A DNA stretch of 64,000 nucleotides, from assembly GCA_030998225.1 (NCBI GenBank), contig JAPYXD010000680.1, positions 18,855,738-18,919,737 on the forward strand. The letters run 5' to 3'. The notes under the pieces were generated by a model. It searched no databases and was not told the origin of the DNA. It saw only the letters and a program-made list of their open reading frames with translations. The translations under genes and the position numbers were made by a program. The DNA is from Diplolepis rosae. Lineage: Eukaryota; Arthropoda; Insecta; Hymenoptera; Diplolepididae. Positions 11,301-22,255 of the stretch are shown here, piece after piece (the stretch's first letter is position 1; each line of letters opens with the position of its first letter).

Positions 11301-14300
11301 TTTTACAATAAACTCGCTGTTTTTCGTACAAATTTGTCCGGAATAGTCTGAAATTTTATCAAAAGACTCAAAAAACCCTTGAGCTTCAGATGGTTATGTT
11401 CAACATAGCAAAATTCTCAATTTGTTAATAATTTTTATAATAACAGTTGCAGCTGGCAAAATTCTCATTTTTCATCTTCAAAGAAAAAAAGTATGCGAGG
11501 AAGTTTAGAGTTGAGAGAACTTTCAGAGAGAAAGTTGTTCAGCAGGCTTTCAGGCAGTTTTTAAATATATATACACTTTATATTGGCAATAATATAACAA
11601 AGTTTGATCATTTATCGTTTAATATACGTCAAAATAATCGTTATTACAGGTTTGGTAGTTATATATTGAACATTAGCTCAAAATTTGTCGAATTTTTTAG
11701 GACTGATACATTTTGTAAGATAAATATCCGAAATGTTCGTGAAAATGGAAGGCAAGCAACCTATTATTAAAAACATTTCATTTGACAGATCAAAATTATA
11801 TGAATCAAATATAATAGAATTATGATGTTGATAATGTTATTTAATTGCTATTCGAATATTAATACTTTCTCGCAGGCTCAATAATAATTTGTACCAAGTG
11901 TACCTTGTTTTTGGCTTTCTCCCCGATATTCCGGCTCCACTTTTCGGGATTCTTTGATCTTTTCCTTCCAACTTCAGGATTTGTTTCTTGGGACATTTTT
12001 ACGAACGCAGTAATAAATTTTAGAAATTTGTTAACTTATTTAATGTAATAAGTTATCGTTGTTAGCGATTAATTACATGTTTTCTCTTCGAAGGTAAATC
12101 GTGAATTGACTTAACAAGAATAAAAACAAACAAAAGCTTCAGAATATTTTTCCAGAAATTTTATTTCGAACCGGCATAAGCACACAGAGAAAATTCATTT
12201 GTACAAATTTAATCAAAAGTTGAGTAAAGCTGGGATAGTGGCTTTTTTAGAAAATTAAAATTTTTTTGCGAATTCATTCAATAACGAATTATAAAGTTTA
12301 ATCAACTGTCTTCGAGTTAACTCAACAGTTCTTCCATTTTAATGAAAATTTCGGGTATTTATCTTACAAAATGTATCAGTCCTAAAAAATTCGACAAATT
12401 TTGAGCTAATGTTCAATATGTAACTCAGTGTTGCCGGAGTGAGCGCTCTTAACTTCCCGGCAGCTCGATAGAAAATTCCCAACTTTTCCCGGACAAATTT
12501 CAAAACTTCCCGGAATTTTCCCGTAAATTAAAATCATCTAAAACTTCTTAAAATTGTTTAAATATTTTAAACTCTGTTAAAAATATGTCTTATCCTAGGT
12601 TTTCATAGTTTAAAAAAAATATATATTTGTTAATTTCGAAAAATAATCAAAATTCTAAATCAAATAATTGTCCATCGACCTCAGTCTTTATGTTCTTTAC
12701 GTTGATGAACAAATATTATTTTGAAAAATTGTGGATAAAGACCTGTAGGAACTAAATTACTCTTATGGTAAAGTACCACATGCCCTACTAGAGACAATAT
12801 TTAAACGTTAATATAAACGTATAAACAATATATGCGTACTGATCACGTTTAGAAAATACAGTACAGAAACATAACTTTACTTTTCTATCTTTTCACTCCT
12901 ATAATCAAAGAGAATCAAAATAATTATATAATTTATACTTACAGGCATACAAGGTAATTTGGGATTCTCTTTTCTAATCAAAAATATATCCATTTCCGAA
13001 TTCTATATTTTAAAAATCTATTTCAAATTCCATTCAATGATTCTTTTTTGGGACATAATACTTTTATCCAATCAACATAGATACTGTGAGAAACTTTAGG
13101 CTAATTTTACACATAAGCGACTATCAAGAGATGTGACTCATTCATTTGAAAACCTGAAAAATCTGTTCATCTCACTTTAGCATATGACGTCAGAAGGAGT
13201 TAGAGTGAAATTAATAGCAATAGTTCTTTTCCACTTGGTGGCATGAGAGGACTATGACATATGAAAGCGCCCTAAGGGCCTGCAACCAATAAAATTCTTC
13301 TTTTTTTAAATCAAAATTCATTATGATTGGTTGTGTTTAACGAAAGATCTCTTATTATATATTAAATTTGCATAGAAGATATAATAAGGCAATTATAAGA
13401 CAATATCCCGGAAATTCCCGGAATTTCTTGACATCCCGTAAAATTTCCCAAGTCCGTCAAAATTTCCCGGATTCCGGGAAATTTCCATGCAATTGGCAAC
13501 ACTGATGTAACTACCAAACCTGTAATAACGATTATTCTGACGTATATTTGACGATAAATGATCAAACTTTGTTATATTATTGCCAAAAAAAAGTGTATAT
13601 GGGTCATTTCACGGGAGATTGACAGTCAAACTTTTTTCTTCGACGAAACATTTTTTTTGCCTTTACTTCGAAAATAATCGATACTTTTTTTTTTTTCAAT
13701 GTGATACTTGAAAATTTCTAGATATAATTTTTTTAATTTTAGCACTCGGGCAAAATTTTTTTTTTTCAACAGCTCACTGTAAAAGCAGTTTTGAATATAA
13801 AATGTAACCCTTGCACTTGAAATGCGCAAAAGAGTACAAGCTTTCAAAAAAGTTATAGCACACATTTCGTTGTTTTTTTTGTAATAACAATATAGTGCAT
13901 TTTTATAAACAATTGAATTTTTTTTTAATTTGGAACTAATTTTTTTGCGATTTTTTTGTTTCTAAATCTTTGTTGGAGTTTTTTCAATATGCATGCAAAA
14001 TTTTGGAATGGAAAAATGAAAACTGTAGGTGTAATTAATTTATAAAATCTGTCCCGCGCGTTGCAACGAGCGAGCTCGCACGCTGCAACTATGCTTAAGC
14101 TTAATTAGGCATGCTCGTACTCGAAGCACGTGTGGCAGTGAATGCAGTGACCGCTGTTTTAGTTTTCTGTGAATGTTCCTCAAGTGTTCACCTATTTCAA
14201 ATTAATACAGAAATGCCAAGCTCTCGATTTAACCCATTAACGCCCAAATTGTAGGTTTTCACATGATCATATTTCAAATCGTTTGACCACTCGAATCGGC

Positions 14301-17300
14301 CTGTTTTCATCAAAATTCGTGCAATTTGTATATGTGCTTCAAAACCATGTATTTGGAAAAAATTTATTTTCATTAGTATTTTCAAAATGGCGACTGAAAA
14401 AGTGTAAAACTTTGCGTAACATTGAAAAAATGGAGTGAAACGGTTTTATACTGTTTTTTGAAGTGAATCGTTGAATACTGTGTTGAACTTTTTGAGAAAA
14501 CCTGCCTCTCCTGAATCCGAACTGGTTTTCCGAGAGACCGCTCTCCCCGACCAAGAGAGCCTGAAGCCGTTATAGAATCAACTCCTCCAGAAGCTTCCAC
14601 ATCGTATCCAATAGACATATTGGTCTGTACAAAAGGCAACCCCTAGAGGTTTGTTGCCCTTCCTCAGCAGGACCAACCTCGGCTTCTTCCAGTCTACGAA
14701 GAACCTTCCCTCTCGAAGACAGGAGTTGAAGGCTTCTAGGAGGATCTCCGGATATACCTCGATCACCTCTATGAGGATCTCGTTCGGCACCCCGTCGATA
14801 CCCGGCGCTGTATTTGCCTTAAGCTCTCCACTCGCTCTCTTCAGTTCTTCGAGAGTGAAGAGTTCCTCGCGCCGGACCACGTAGGAACTTCGGTCCTGTC
14901 TTTGGAACGGCGCTACGTGTGGAAACAAGCTCCGCACAATGTACATGACTCGATCAGGATTATCCAGGCCAGGGGTCTTTCTTCTAGGCACCAATCTCTT
15001 GGTGAGTATTTTGAAGGCGAGACCCCATGGGTCCTTCTCGACCTCACTGATCAAGTCTTTCCAGCATGGAAGTCGGCTTTTCTTTATGCCCCGCCTCAAA
15101 GCTGCTTCTGCCCCTTTCTATGCCTCGTGCAGTATAGCATTTCCCTTTGAGCGGGTGAATTTTCGCCTCGGTGCGAGGCCAACCAAAATTCCCCTCCTAT
15201 CTAGGCGGGCCTCACCCCACTCGGGCGACTTACTGTTAAAGTCATCCTATATGAGGGACCGCTGGACAGCCTGGCTGAGTCTCTCCTCAAGGAGGAGGAT
15301 CTGGGTCTCGAAGAGCTCGAAAGGATCGTTGGGGGTGAAGTAGCAGCTGTACACACGCACACCCGCCACCTCCACCCAAACGTACCCTGCGTCGGATTCC
15401 AGGAAATCTCCGACACTCAAATCAGGGCCACAAACAAGGATGCCGGCCCTCCTTGATGCATCCTGAAACCAAGAAGAGTTCTCAGACCATTTGTACTGCT
15501 TACTGATAAACAATACATCGGCCCCCCTCTCCCTGGCAGTCTGCATCAGGAGGTCCTGGGCATCCTTCCACCTTCCGAGGTTGAGTTGCAGGAACTTCAA
15601 TTCCTGCCTCTCAACGTCCGAAGCTCTTCCCGGAAGACCTGGCAGGAGCCGCCACCAGAAACATGGGCGATATCTCTATCGCCTTTGTCTAAACACGTCA
15701 GGCACCTCGGCTCGCGGATGCGGTACGCAACCCACCCGATCCTAATTTTACCAAGCTGAAGCAGACGCACGGCGTCTGCCTCAGATAGCTGGATCACTGT
15801 GGTCTTCACCCCACCAAAGCGGGTGAAGAGCCTGCAGGACCCGTCGAGTGCCGGTCTGCCCAGTGCCAAGCACAGGGCAGACGCAACCTCTTCTTTTTTG
15901 AAAATGTATCGGTTTCGTTATATTTCAGCGGTGAATCGCAAATGGAAATTCGTTCAGTAAGTTGCATTTCGTTTAATTTGTGAGGAGCATGTATGTAATA
16001 TGTTAAGCTTCTTTGCGATCACTAGTGTCGTACTACGCTGGTTATTTTCTATCATTTTTTTTTTATTTTGTCGTCGTCAACTTGAGTTGGGCGTTCAGAG
16101 CGTGGTGCATCTTTGAGGTTAAAATCTCCAGAACAAAAACGAGCAAACCAATTCTGGCACTGGCGTTCTGTTAATGATTTTTCACCATAACCATCATACA
16201 ACGTTTTCCAAGCTTGCATTGCGTTTTTACCTTTTCGAAAGTAATAAAGTAAAATATGACGAAAATGACCATCTGGAATCTCCATTTCAAATCAATGCAA
16301 GACAATAAATAAACAACAAAACTTAAAACTTTTTTTAAACTGAATAATCTATGAAACGTCAACTGTCAAATACCATATACGGTCTGAAGTTCGCAATGGA
16401 GAAGAACGACTTTGAACGACTAAAGTCATCTAGCAGAAAAAAGCGAAATGACTTTGTTGCCAACACAAAAAGATCGATATAATATGGGAATGCATGAAAA
16501 TAGTTCTGGCTACAAAAACAGAAACAGACCGGCTAATCGGATTTTGTAAGATTTACTAAAAATGTTAATCATCGCTACTCAATTAATCTAGCGGTAAGGA
16601 CGAAGGTGTGTAGATAATACTGAATAAAAAAACATACTTGTGACCCTTTTTTACAAAAAAATGGGCATAACCACGATTAATACTTTCCCTCAGAGAACCC
16701 CAAATCTTTGAAATTTTCAAGGTCCTACTTGTAGTTTGGAAAAATCATTGTTTTTAACCCTTTGACTACGAGAAAGGCGTATATATACGCCCTCACAAGC
16801 TGACGTGTGAATAAGCATAGGAAAATAAAAATTTACCGATATGGTCTAATTAATTAAAAAACTAATCTGGAAACGCGACACTCAACGTTTATTTTTAATA
16901 GGAGCAAAACTGAAAAAGTGGCTGTTCAAACATGGCCCAAAATTGAAATGGGTACTTCTTATAATAAAAATAAAGAAACGGTGATTATAACTCATGGATT
17001 TAGAAGTGATACGCAAAACAAATGGATGAAAGAACTGACTGAAGCTTTTCTATTTAGGGTAAGCTTTACAAAATTCATATAAAGAAGAATATACAGGGAG
17101 TATCAAGAAGATTTGAAGTTCATTCCTTATTCCACGTGTTTTGTATATAAAACGTGGAAAAACACTTGAGTTACAGCAATATATTGCTATAACTCAAGTA
17201 AATTTTTTAATATGGTTGATGTAACTTTGAGAAAAGTTACTTTGACTTTGAGGAATATATTCTCATCACGACACTCCGACTTTGCCCTCAATATTCAAAA

Positions 17301-20300
17301 TTAAAAAGAAGGAAAAAAATACGATTTTTGATTTTCAATTGTATTTTCTTATATCAAAATGAAAAATATACATCTTCAAGGAATATAAATCGTATAGAAA
17401 ATTGTTAAATTACTTTTACTCGATGAAAAATAGTTCGAGAAACTTTACACAAATTTTGAGCATAATTGGGACATATGGACAAGTTGAGAATTATTTAATT
17501 TTACACTCGAGATTCTCTCAAAAAAGGTTTAGATAGAAATTTATAGACCTCCTTGAAGCAATAGTATATTACATTACAAGGGGCGGAACAGAGCGATTGC
17601 ATGAGTGTGAAGTTTGCTGCCCGAGTGAAACGAGGGCTGCAATCACACGAAATGCTTTCGCTGTGTTTTGTTTCAAGATATTTGAGTGCTCCAATCTTTT
17701 TGATATACCCAGTGTATTAATTTTTAGATTCGTCTGTAATGTAACATCCAGTAAAAAGCATAAGAAAAATTCAAAAAGATTAGAATAGATTGGAAAAATT
17801 ATTACTAAGAAAACTGTAAATTAAATTTATTTCCAACAAAATAAATTATTGAAATCATTTATATAATAATTACAGAATGATTATAACATTTATCTTGTGG
17901 ACTGGAAGAAAGGAGCTTCCGAAAACTACTTTCAAGCAGCTTCAAATACAAGAATCGTAGCAGCAGAAATTATAAGGTAAAATTTAAATATTAGGTGTAC
18001 AACTTTGCTTCCGCCGTTTTTCCCCAAAATTTGAGGCATTATTCTTAAAAAGTGATTACCTATTTATGATTCAAAGTACTGTCCGTCCGTCGCTAGCCAC
18101 TACTTTTTTCCATTTTTCTGGCAATTGTCAGATACCATCTCGAAAAAACGATGCGTCTTTTGAGGCGATCCACGAATCGATCCATTTTTTGACTTCTTCA
18201 TAAGAGCGGAAATGCTGATGAGCTTGGCCGTGTGCCATCCATCGAAACAAATGGTAGTCAGAAAGAGCAACGCCTGGACAGTACGGTGGGTGGGGTAAGA
18301 CCTTCCATTTCAGTGTTTCCAAGTATGTCTTGACCGGTCTTGCAACATATGGCAACATGTTTCAACAGCTCATAATACACTACACCAAGCTGGTCTCACC
18401 AAATGCAGAGCATAAACTTGGCACCGTGAATATTCGGTCTGGCCGTCGACGTGAAGGCATGTCCGGGCATTCCTTACGACTTTCCGCGCTTGGGATTATT
18501 GTAGTGAACCCATTTTTCGTCACCGGTCAAAGTGCGATGTAAAAACCCCATCCGATTCTGTCTTTGAAGCAGCTGTTCACAAGCAAAGAAACGCCGTTCA
18601 ACATCTCTCGGCTTCAACTCGTACGGAACCCAATTCCCTTGCTTCTGAATCATTCCCATGGCTTTGAGGCATTTCGAAATGGCTTGTTGAGTCATTCCCA
18701 ATGATTCTGCCAATTCTTCTTGCGCTTGGCATGAGTCTTCAGCAAGTAATGCCTTCAATTCGAAATCTTCGAAAATTTTCACTTTTCCACCGCCATGCCG
18801 GTCCTCGAAATCAAATTCACCGCTCTTGAAGCGTTGAAACCACTCACAAGATGTTCTTTCACTAAGATCAGCCTCACCGTAAGTACTTAAAAGCATTTGA
18901 TGAGCCTCAGCCGCAGTTTTCTTCAAATGAAAGCAGAAAATCAAAACTTCCTGCAAATGACGCAAAATTTGGCTCGAAAACTGACATCTTCGATCGAGAA
19001 TAAATTTATGATGCAAACACAAATTCACTACTGTGCTGTCGTTATGTTGACAGATGTCCAAGCTTACTGGGTTACATTTTTGATCTGCTTATTTCGACCG
19101 GCACTTACCACTGCAGCCATCTATCGAAAAACGGCGGAAGCAAAGTTGTACACCTTATAATTTTTTTTAAAAGTTATTTAAAAATAAAACTATAATGTTT
19201 TCATTTTCAGACTGATTCGACATTTAATGGAAAATTATTCTGCCAACCCGTCAACCTTTTACTTGATGGGCCATAGTTTGGGAGCACATGTTATGTCCTA
19301 CGTGGGAAAAAGTATATCTGGAATTAAACGAATTACAGGTAGAAATAAAAGTAAAATATTTTGTCCGTCTTTCATCTAACGGAAATTTGAATTTCATTAT
19401 TTAATGTAAATTGCAGCGTTAGATCCTGCAAACCCAGGTTTTCAGGGGAAAAATGCAGAAATAAGGTTGCATCGTACGGACGCAAAATTCGTGGACGTTA
19501 TTCACACAGATGCAACCTCTTCTTTACCATTTATGAAATTTGGTATGTCTGAAAGTGTAGGAGCCGTCGACTTTTTTGTAAACGGTGGGGGGTCACAGCC
19601 TGGCTGTACAATAAATAAAAAAAAAATTTTTGGATCATCATTCCTAGAAGATGTGAGAGTAACTGAGCAAAGTAAGAAAATAATTTATTCATATTATTAA
19701 GGGTATGGAGTCAGTGGGTCACATGATCAAGAAAAGAATTTTAGTTTCCTTCAAAATGTTTCTATAATGAATGTTTTTAAAGAATTTAATTTGCATTTAT
19801 TTGCGATATAAGAGTTTGAAATTGTCTACGAGGACACCTGTCGGCAACGTATCCTATCTGATACATGACTAGTGATTCTCCGATAATGTAGACAGTGGCA
19901 GAAATTTTAAACTCAACTAATTAACTTGAAATGAATATTTTTGGCTGAGAATTCGGGTGATGATAAAGACCATATTATTGGAGGGTTTCGGCCTCAATTG
20001 TTTTTAAATGATTAAAAAGATTAATTTATTTTTTATCAACTGTCACGTCCCGCGACCATATCGACGTAAAATACAAGATCCAGAAACCGATGAGGAGTTG
20101 TCTGAACGAGTATTTTACGATTCATCGAAAATATTTTATCCTATATTTTTAAAAACAACTTCATAACTACACAAATTTTAGTTTAAAAAATACAATTACT
20201 ATTTCATTGATATTATGGTGAAGTTGAACTAATTATAGAGATGCTTTTCGTATTTTTTATTCATTTAATTTGATTGACAATTATTGGATCCATAACTTAA

Positions 20301-21992
20301 TTCGTGCAACAAATTCTGGCAATTCGTGGATTCCATCCCAAAAGAACTGCGCCGTCTTGGCGGCCAAGAATGAATCAAACCAATTTTTGATACCCTCTGT
20401 TCTGATGTGAACCGTATTCCAGTGAGGGCGTTCTGTATCGACCGGAACAAATGGTAGTCAGAAGGGGCAAGGTCTGAGCTATAAGGCGGGTGGGGCAAAA
20501 CTTCCCATCCACTGTTTTCCAAATAGTTCTTGACCGGAATAGCAATATGGGGCCGAGAGTTGTCATAATGGAAAATTATTGCCTCGTGTCTGGTCGCATA
20601 TTCCGGGCGTTTGTCGGCTATTGCTCTCTTCAAACGGATTAATTGTGTTTGGTAGCGTTCTCCACTGATGGTTTCACCCGGTTTTAGCAGCTCATAATAC
20701 AGCACACCCTTTTGATCCCATCAAATACAGAGCATTACCTTCGCGTCATGGATATTCGGCTTTGCCGTTCATTTGGCTGGTTGGCCGGGTTTCATATATG
20801 ATTTTTTGCGCTTGGGGTTGTCGTAATGGATCCATTATTCATCACCAGTAACAATCCGATGCAAAATTTTTTTTAAATAGATAGATATTAATTAGAATAG
20901 AATTTGTTTAATTGTTCAAAACCAATTAAAGTTAAAAATATACATAATTATAGTTATAATACTCATAATTAATTATGTACAATGAGGGTTATTGCGCGAC
21001 GAGCGACAATGCTCGCAGGAGATCGAAGCCAAGGCGTAGTCGAGGTGTAGCCGAGACGTAGCTGAGACAAAGCCGAGACCAAGCCGAGACCAAGTCGAGA
21101 CGAATCCGAGCCGCGATCAGTCCTGCGAGCATGAGTCTCGTATTTTCCCGAATTGTGTGCATTAGCACATATTCTATTTTATGTGACTTCGGTGCGTATA
21201 CGAGTTTTTATGCGTATACTCGAATCTAATCTAGTATTCATCATGATTCTCTTCCATTACACTTGATATGTCACGACTGGTCCCGGCCATTTTGATTTTA
21301 TCGATCTTGTGTAGTAGTAGCGGATTTTAATAGACGCATGCGCAGTTCAAATATACAAGGCTTTGTCAGTAGGGTACTAACGCTATACGAAGAAGAAGAA
21401 GAATAAGAAAAGATTGTGCTCCGCTGTATGGCTATAGGCGCATGCGCAGTTCAATTTTTACATTACATTCCTCTGTAGCGCAATATACAACATTGCGCTA
21501 CTCTTAAGCGCAGCGAAAAAACGAGTTTACGCGGCGGAGGCACATAAAATTCTTTTCTTCTTCGCGTTACCCACTCACTCCATATCCTTGATTCAGAAAT
21601 TATAGCAATCAAGATTTCTAACGACAACTGTTAAATAATTTTCATTTCAGTGATTAAAAACTACGCCTTGTGCAATCATGCTCGTGCTGCTTTTTACATG
21701 GCAGTAGCCATAAAAGGTGTTTGCGAAATGTGGGGACATCCTTACAATTCAACAGTTGCTCGTCGTAATTACAAACGATATATTTCAAATGAGCCTTGTG
21801 ACTTAATCAAATGCACTTTAATGGGTCTCGAAACACCAGACTACCCTGCTAGAGGAAGCTTTATAGTGCGAACAACCGCAAATTATCCTTTTTGTGGTAA
21901 GTATTAAAAAAATAATTTTCATCTATAAATAATAATAAGTAAATCAATTTGACAAAAATATAATTTCAGTCCCTGAGAAGACGATTGACTGA
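8365..21992 (+). CDS. Lipase 2, secreted lipase / PLA1-like, with transposon-swollen introns
   Basis: Eight exons: 8365-8419, 8504-8630, 16902-17058, 17876-17976, 19211-19338, 19417-19671, 21651-21896, 21970-21992. They code for 363 residues. Exon phases and most lengths equal those of lipases 1 and 3. Signal peptide at residues 1-18; triad Ser169 (GHSLG), Asp192 (LDPANPGF) and His284 (CNHARAAFYM). The last exon ends VPEKTID then TGA. Intron 1 uses a GC donor (8420-8421, AG|GCAAGT). Intron 2 is 8.3 kb and holds an R1-like fragment, hAT and TTAA elements. Intron 4 holds a 1.2-kb mariner and intron 6 a 1.9-kb element. All coding exons remain intact, so the gene looks functional; assignment of exons 1-2 to this gene rests on no other exon 3 lying between. 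AATAAA at about 22140. Confidence 0.82.
8885..9080. repeat. Repeat B, copy 1 (CAGTGAAAA-type element end)
   Basis: Contains scattered AATCAGT(T/G)AAATTT-like words and ends GACTGATTTAGATTTAGAGAG-TA at about 9055-9077. The same ending, GACTGATTCAGATTTAGAGAG, occurs at about 37502-37525 after a comparable run of AATCAGTGAAAA words. This looks like the end of a MITE family. Lies in intron 2 of lipase 2. Confidence 0.5.
9081..9290. other. GC-rich island of unknown origin
   Basis: About 200 bp far richer in G+C than its surroundings, following repeat B directly. A 64-codon frame at 9149-9343 on the + strand has no recognisable similarity. It could be part of a retroelement 5' region. Nothing more can be said. 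Confidence 0.3.
9590..9765 (-). repeat. Dispersed repeat A, copy 2 (inverted)
   Basis: Reverse-complement relative of the segment at 7370-7590: from the (CAGA)n side at about 9753-9766 the same order of conserved words follows. It abuts the TTAA-flanked MITE at 9769. Confidence 0.45.
9769..9860. mobile_element. Short TTAA-flanked MITE (piggyBac-like)
   Basis: TTAA is followed directly by CACGTTCCGTGC; about 65 bp later GCACGGAACGTG is followed by TTAA. Twelve-base perfect terminal repeats bounded by TTAA fit a non-autonomous piggyBac-type element. The interior contains GTATACGCCCCACGTG and no coding capacity. Confidence 0.6.
9861..11570. other. Intron 2 of lipase 2, unassigned AT-rich repeats
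   Basis: No exon found. A block at about 10885-11040 is a diverged direct copy of 6690-6860 (both contain a GAAGTAAA-TTGTATAT-TTCC core followed by TGTATAGTTTTTT). A GC-richer patch at 10120-10215 and a 64-codon minus frame at 10683-10877 were not recognised. Confidence 0.4.
11571..13605. mobile_element. Long inverted-repeat element interrupted by a hAT insertion
   Basis: The left arm 11571-11755 is matched in reverse by 12330-12425 continued at 13505-13605. Similarity starts at GTGTATAT-side sequence and includes GATCATTTATCG and ACTGATACATTTTGTAAGAT on the left arm. The spacer carries a minus-strand start (about 11995) coding roughly 45 basic residues (GRKRSKNPEKWSRNIGEKAK). This may be the N-terminus of a transposon protein. 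Outer target duplications were not found. The class is unknown. Confidence 0.6.
12426..13504. mobile_element. Non-autonomous hAT element with 8-bp target duplication
   Basis: Ends CAGTGTTGCC and GGCAACACTG, flanked on both sides by ATGTAACT (12418-12425 and 13505-13512). The ten-base CAGTG-type terminal repeats with an 8-bp duplication are diagnostic of hAT. The 1079 bp have no transposase. Subterminal copies of TTCCCGG/CCGGGAA words occur at both ends. Removing it restores the right arm of the surrounding inverted repeat. Confidence 0.9.
13606..14504. other. Unassigned part of intron 2, lipase 2
   Basis: Poly-T/poly-A runs and a GC-rich near-palindrome at about 14057-14088 (GTTGCAACGAGCGAGC / GCTGCAAC). 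No gene or exon recognised. Confidence 0.35.
14505..15099 (-). pseudogene. R1-type reverse transcriptase N-terminal fragment
   Basis: Residues include PWGLAFKILTKRL, then TAPGIDGVPNEIL (RT motif before the fingers) and DWKKPRLVLLRKGNKPLG, all standard for R1/Jockey-like RTs. After about 14640 the frame shifts, and LSENQFGFRRGR is readable in another frame down to 14505. The catalytic YADD region is absent. Dead remnant. Confidence 0.78.
15201..15600 (-). pseudogene. R1-type apurinic-like endonuclease fragment
   Basis: Starts MKFLQLNLGRWKDAQDLL, the typical N-N-x-R/C opening of the non-LTR endonuclease with Asn replaced by Leu-Asn context, followed by ADVLFISKQYKW where the family has the catalytic Glu (EQY). 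Here Lys stands at that place, so it would be inactive. It continues to YFTPNDPFELFE. The frame breaks near 15247 and a shifted frame continues. Confidence 0.65.
15597..15869 (-). pseudogene. R1-type gag C-terminal fragment
   Basis: About 90 residues with RIREPRCLTCLDKGDRDIAHV, which resembles the zinc-knuckle region of R1-clade gag proteins (RCxxCLxxGH) with the knuckle degraded. Ends just upstream of the endonuclease frame on the same strand. Truncated at its 5' side at the element boundary. Confidence 0.6.
16045..16300 (-). pseudogene. mariner transposase N-terminal fragment (family M3)
   Basis: 77 residues, 16285-16052: FRHILLYYFRKGKNAMQAWK, then TERQCQNWFARFCSGDFNLK and a PTQVDDDKI end. 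This is the helix-turn-helix half of a mariner transposase, clearly different from the M1, M2 and M4 families here. No catalytic domain follows and terminal repeats were not found. Confidence 0.7.
17164..17201. repeat. Short near-perfect hairpin in intron 3 of lipase 2
   Basis: CACTTGAGTTACAGCAAT followed by ATTGCTATAACTCAAGT makes a stem of about 17 bp with one mismatch. Just upstream CCACGTGTTTTGTATATAAAACGTGG (18-base arms overlapping) makes a second one. Probable MITE remnant; function unknown. Confidence 0.5.
17994..19154 (-). mobile_element. mariner element M2 in intron 4 of lipase 2
   Basis: Terminal inverted repeats of about 27 bp beginning GGTGTACAACTTTGCTTCCG (17994) match in reverse the end at about 19154. 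A TA precedes the left end; the right side has TTATAA, so one duplicated base has probably changed. About 1.16 kb, shorter than a full mariner because of an internal deletion. The equivalent intron in lipases 1 and 3 lacks it. Confidence 0.85.
18128..19061 (-). pseudogene. mariner transposase, M2, internally deleted
   Basis: N-terminal part 19061-18474 has the helix-turn-helix (FCFHLKKTAAEAHQMLLSTY) and TGDEKWVHYNNPKRGKS, then stops. The C-terminal part 18358-18128 starts at VARPVKTYLETLKWKVLPHP and ends SDYHLFRW. The stretch that should carry the second catalytic Asp (HDNARPH) is missing. The protein is therefore inactive. Confidence 0.82.
20284..20867 (-). mobile_element. mariner M1, copy 2 (truncated)
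   Basis: Starts with the M1 terminal repeat TTGGATCCATAACTTAATTC after TA at 20282. It lacks about 90 bp just inside that repeat and stops at about 20867, midway through the transposase, without a second terminal repeat. The readable minus frame 20705-20265 includes HYDNSRPH and SDYHLF. In the C-terminal third a 1-bp change shifts the frame after RFTSEQ. Confidence 0.85.
21035..21125. repeat. Tandem 11-12-bp repeat, CCGAGACCAAG type
   Basis: About seven imperfect units of C(C/G)GAGAC(C/G)(A/T)AG in a row between 21040 and 21115, inside the TIR element in intron 6. A direct repeat GCGCATGCGCAGTTCAA-like word also occurs at about 21336 and 21438. Confidence 0.6.
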
Positions 21993-22255
21993 GCAGTAAA
22001 AATACTCAGTAATCTGGTGAATATGGTATGAATAAAAAAGGAATTTGGACAAAACATATAGGAATTCTGATACATTACGCTATATTACACTAATAAGAAA
22101 TTGTAAAAACATTTTTTAAATTGATTCAATATGTATAGAAATAAATATAGATTCATGAATATTATAAATTGTGTATAAGTTTCTTGTAATTTCATAAATT
22201 TCTAATCTTTATCATTTTCTAATTCCGTGTCCTAATTTTTAAATCTCTTGAAATG

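Larger units (their letters stand above)
14505..15893 (-). mobile_element. R1-like non-LTR retrotransposon fragment
   Basis: Three minus-strand coding remnants in the order expected of an R1-clade element read from 15893 down: gag C-terminus, endonuclease, then reverse transcriptase N-terminus. Both ends are truncated: the RT breaks off after QFGFRRGR near 14505, and gag lacks its start. Much richer in G+C than the neighbourhood, as usual for R1-type elements in AT-rich insects. Confidence 0.82.
19699..21590. mobile_element. 1.9-kb terminal-inverted-repeat element in intron 6 of lipase 2
   Basis: Left end AAGGGTATGGAGTCAGTGGG and right end, in reverse, AAGGATATGGAGTGAGTGGG, with AAGAAAAGAATTTTA following on both arms. 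Lipase 1 has uninterrupted intron sequence across the equivalent point (TATTATTAAAAATTCTGAAA), which supports insertion here. It contains a mariner fragment and a tandem GC-rich tract. No transposase of its own was seen. Class unknown. Confidence 0.65.

Noticed and set aside
11447..11770. 107-codon + strand frame
   Set aside because: Crosses from unrelated sequence into the inverted-repeat arm, shows no similarity, and its mirror in the other arm is not open.
14651..15343. Three + strand frames of 77-134 codons
   Set aside because: Shadows of the R1-type fragment, which has recognisable RT and endonuclease motifs on the minus strand.
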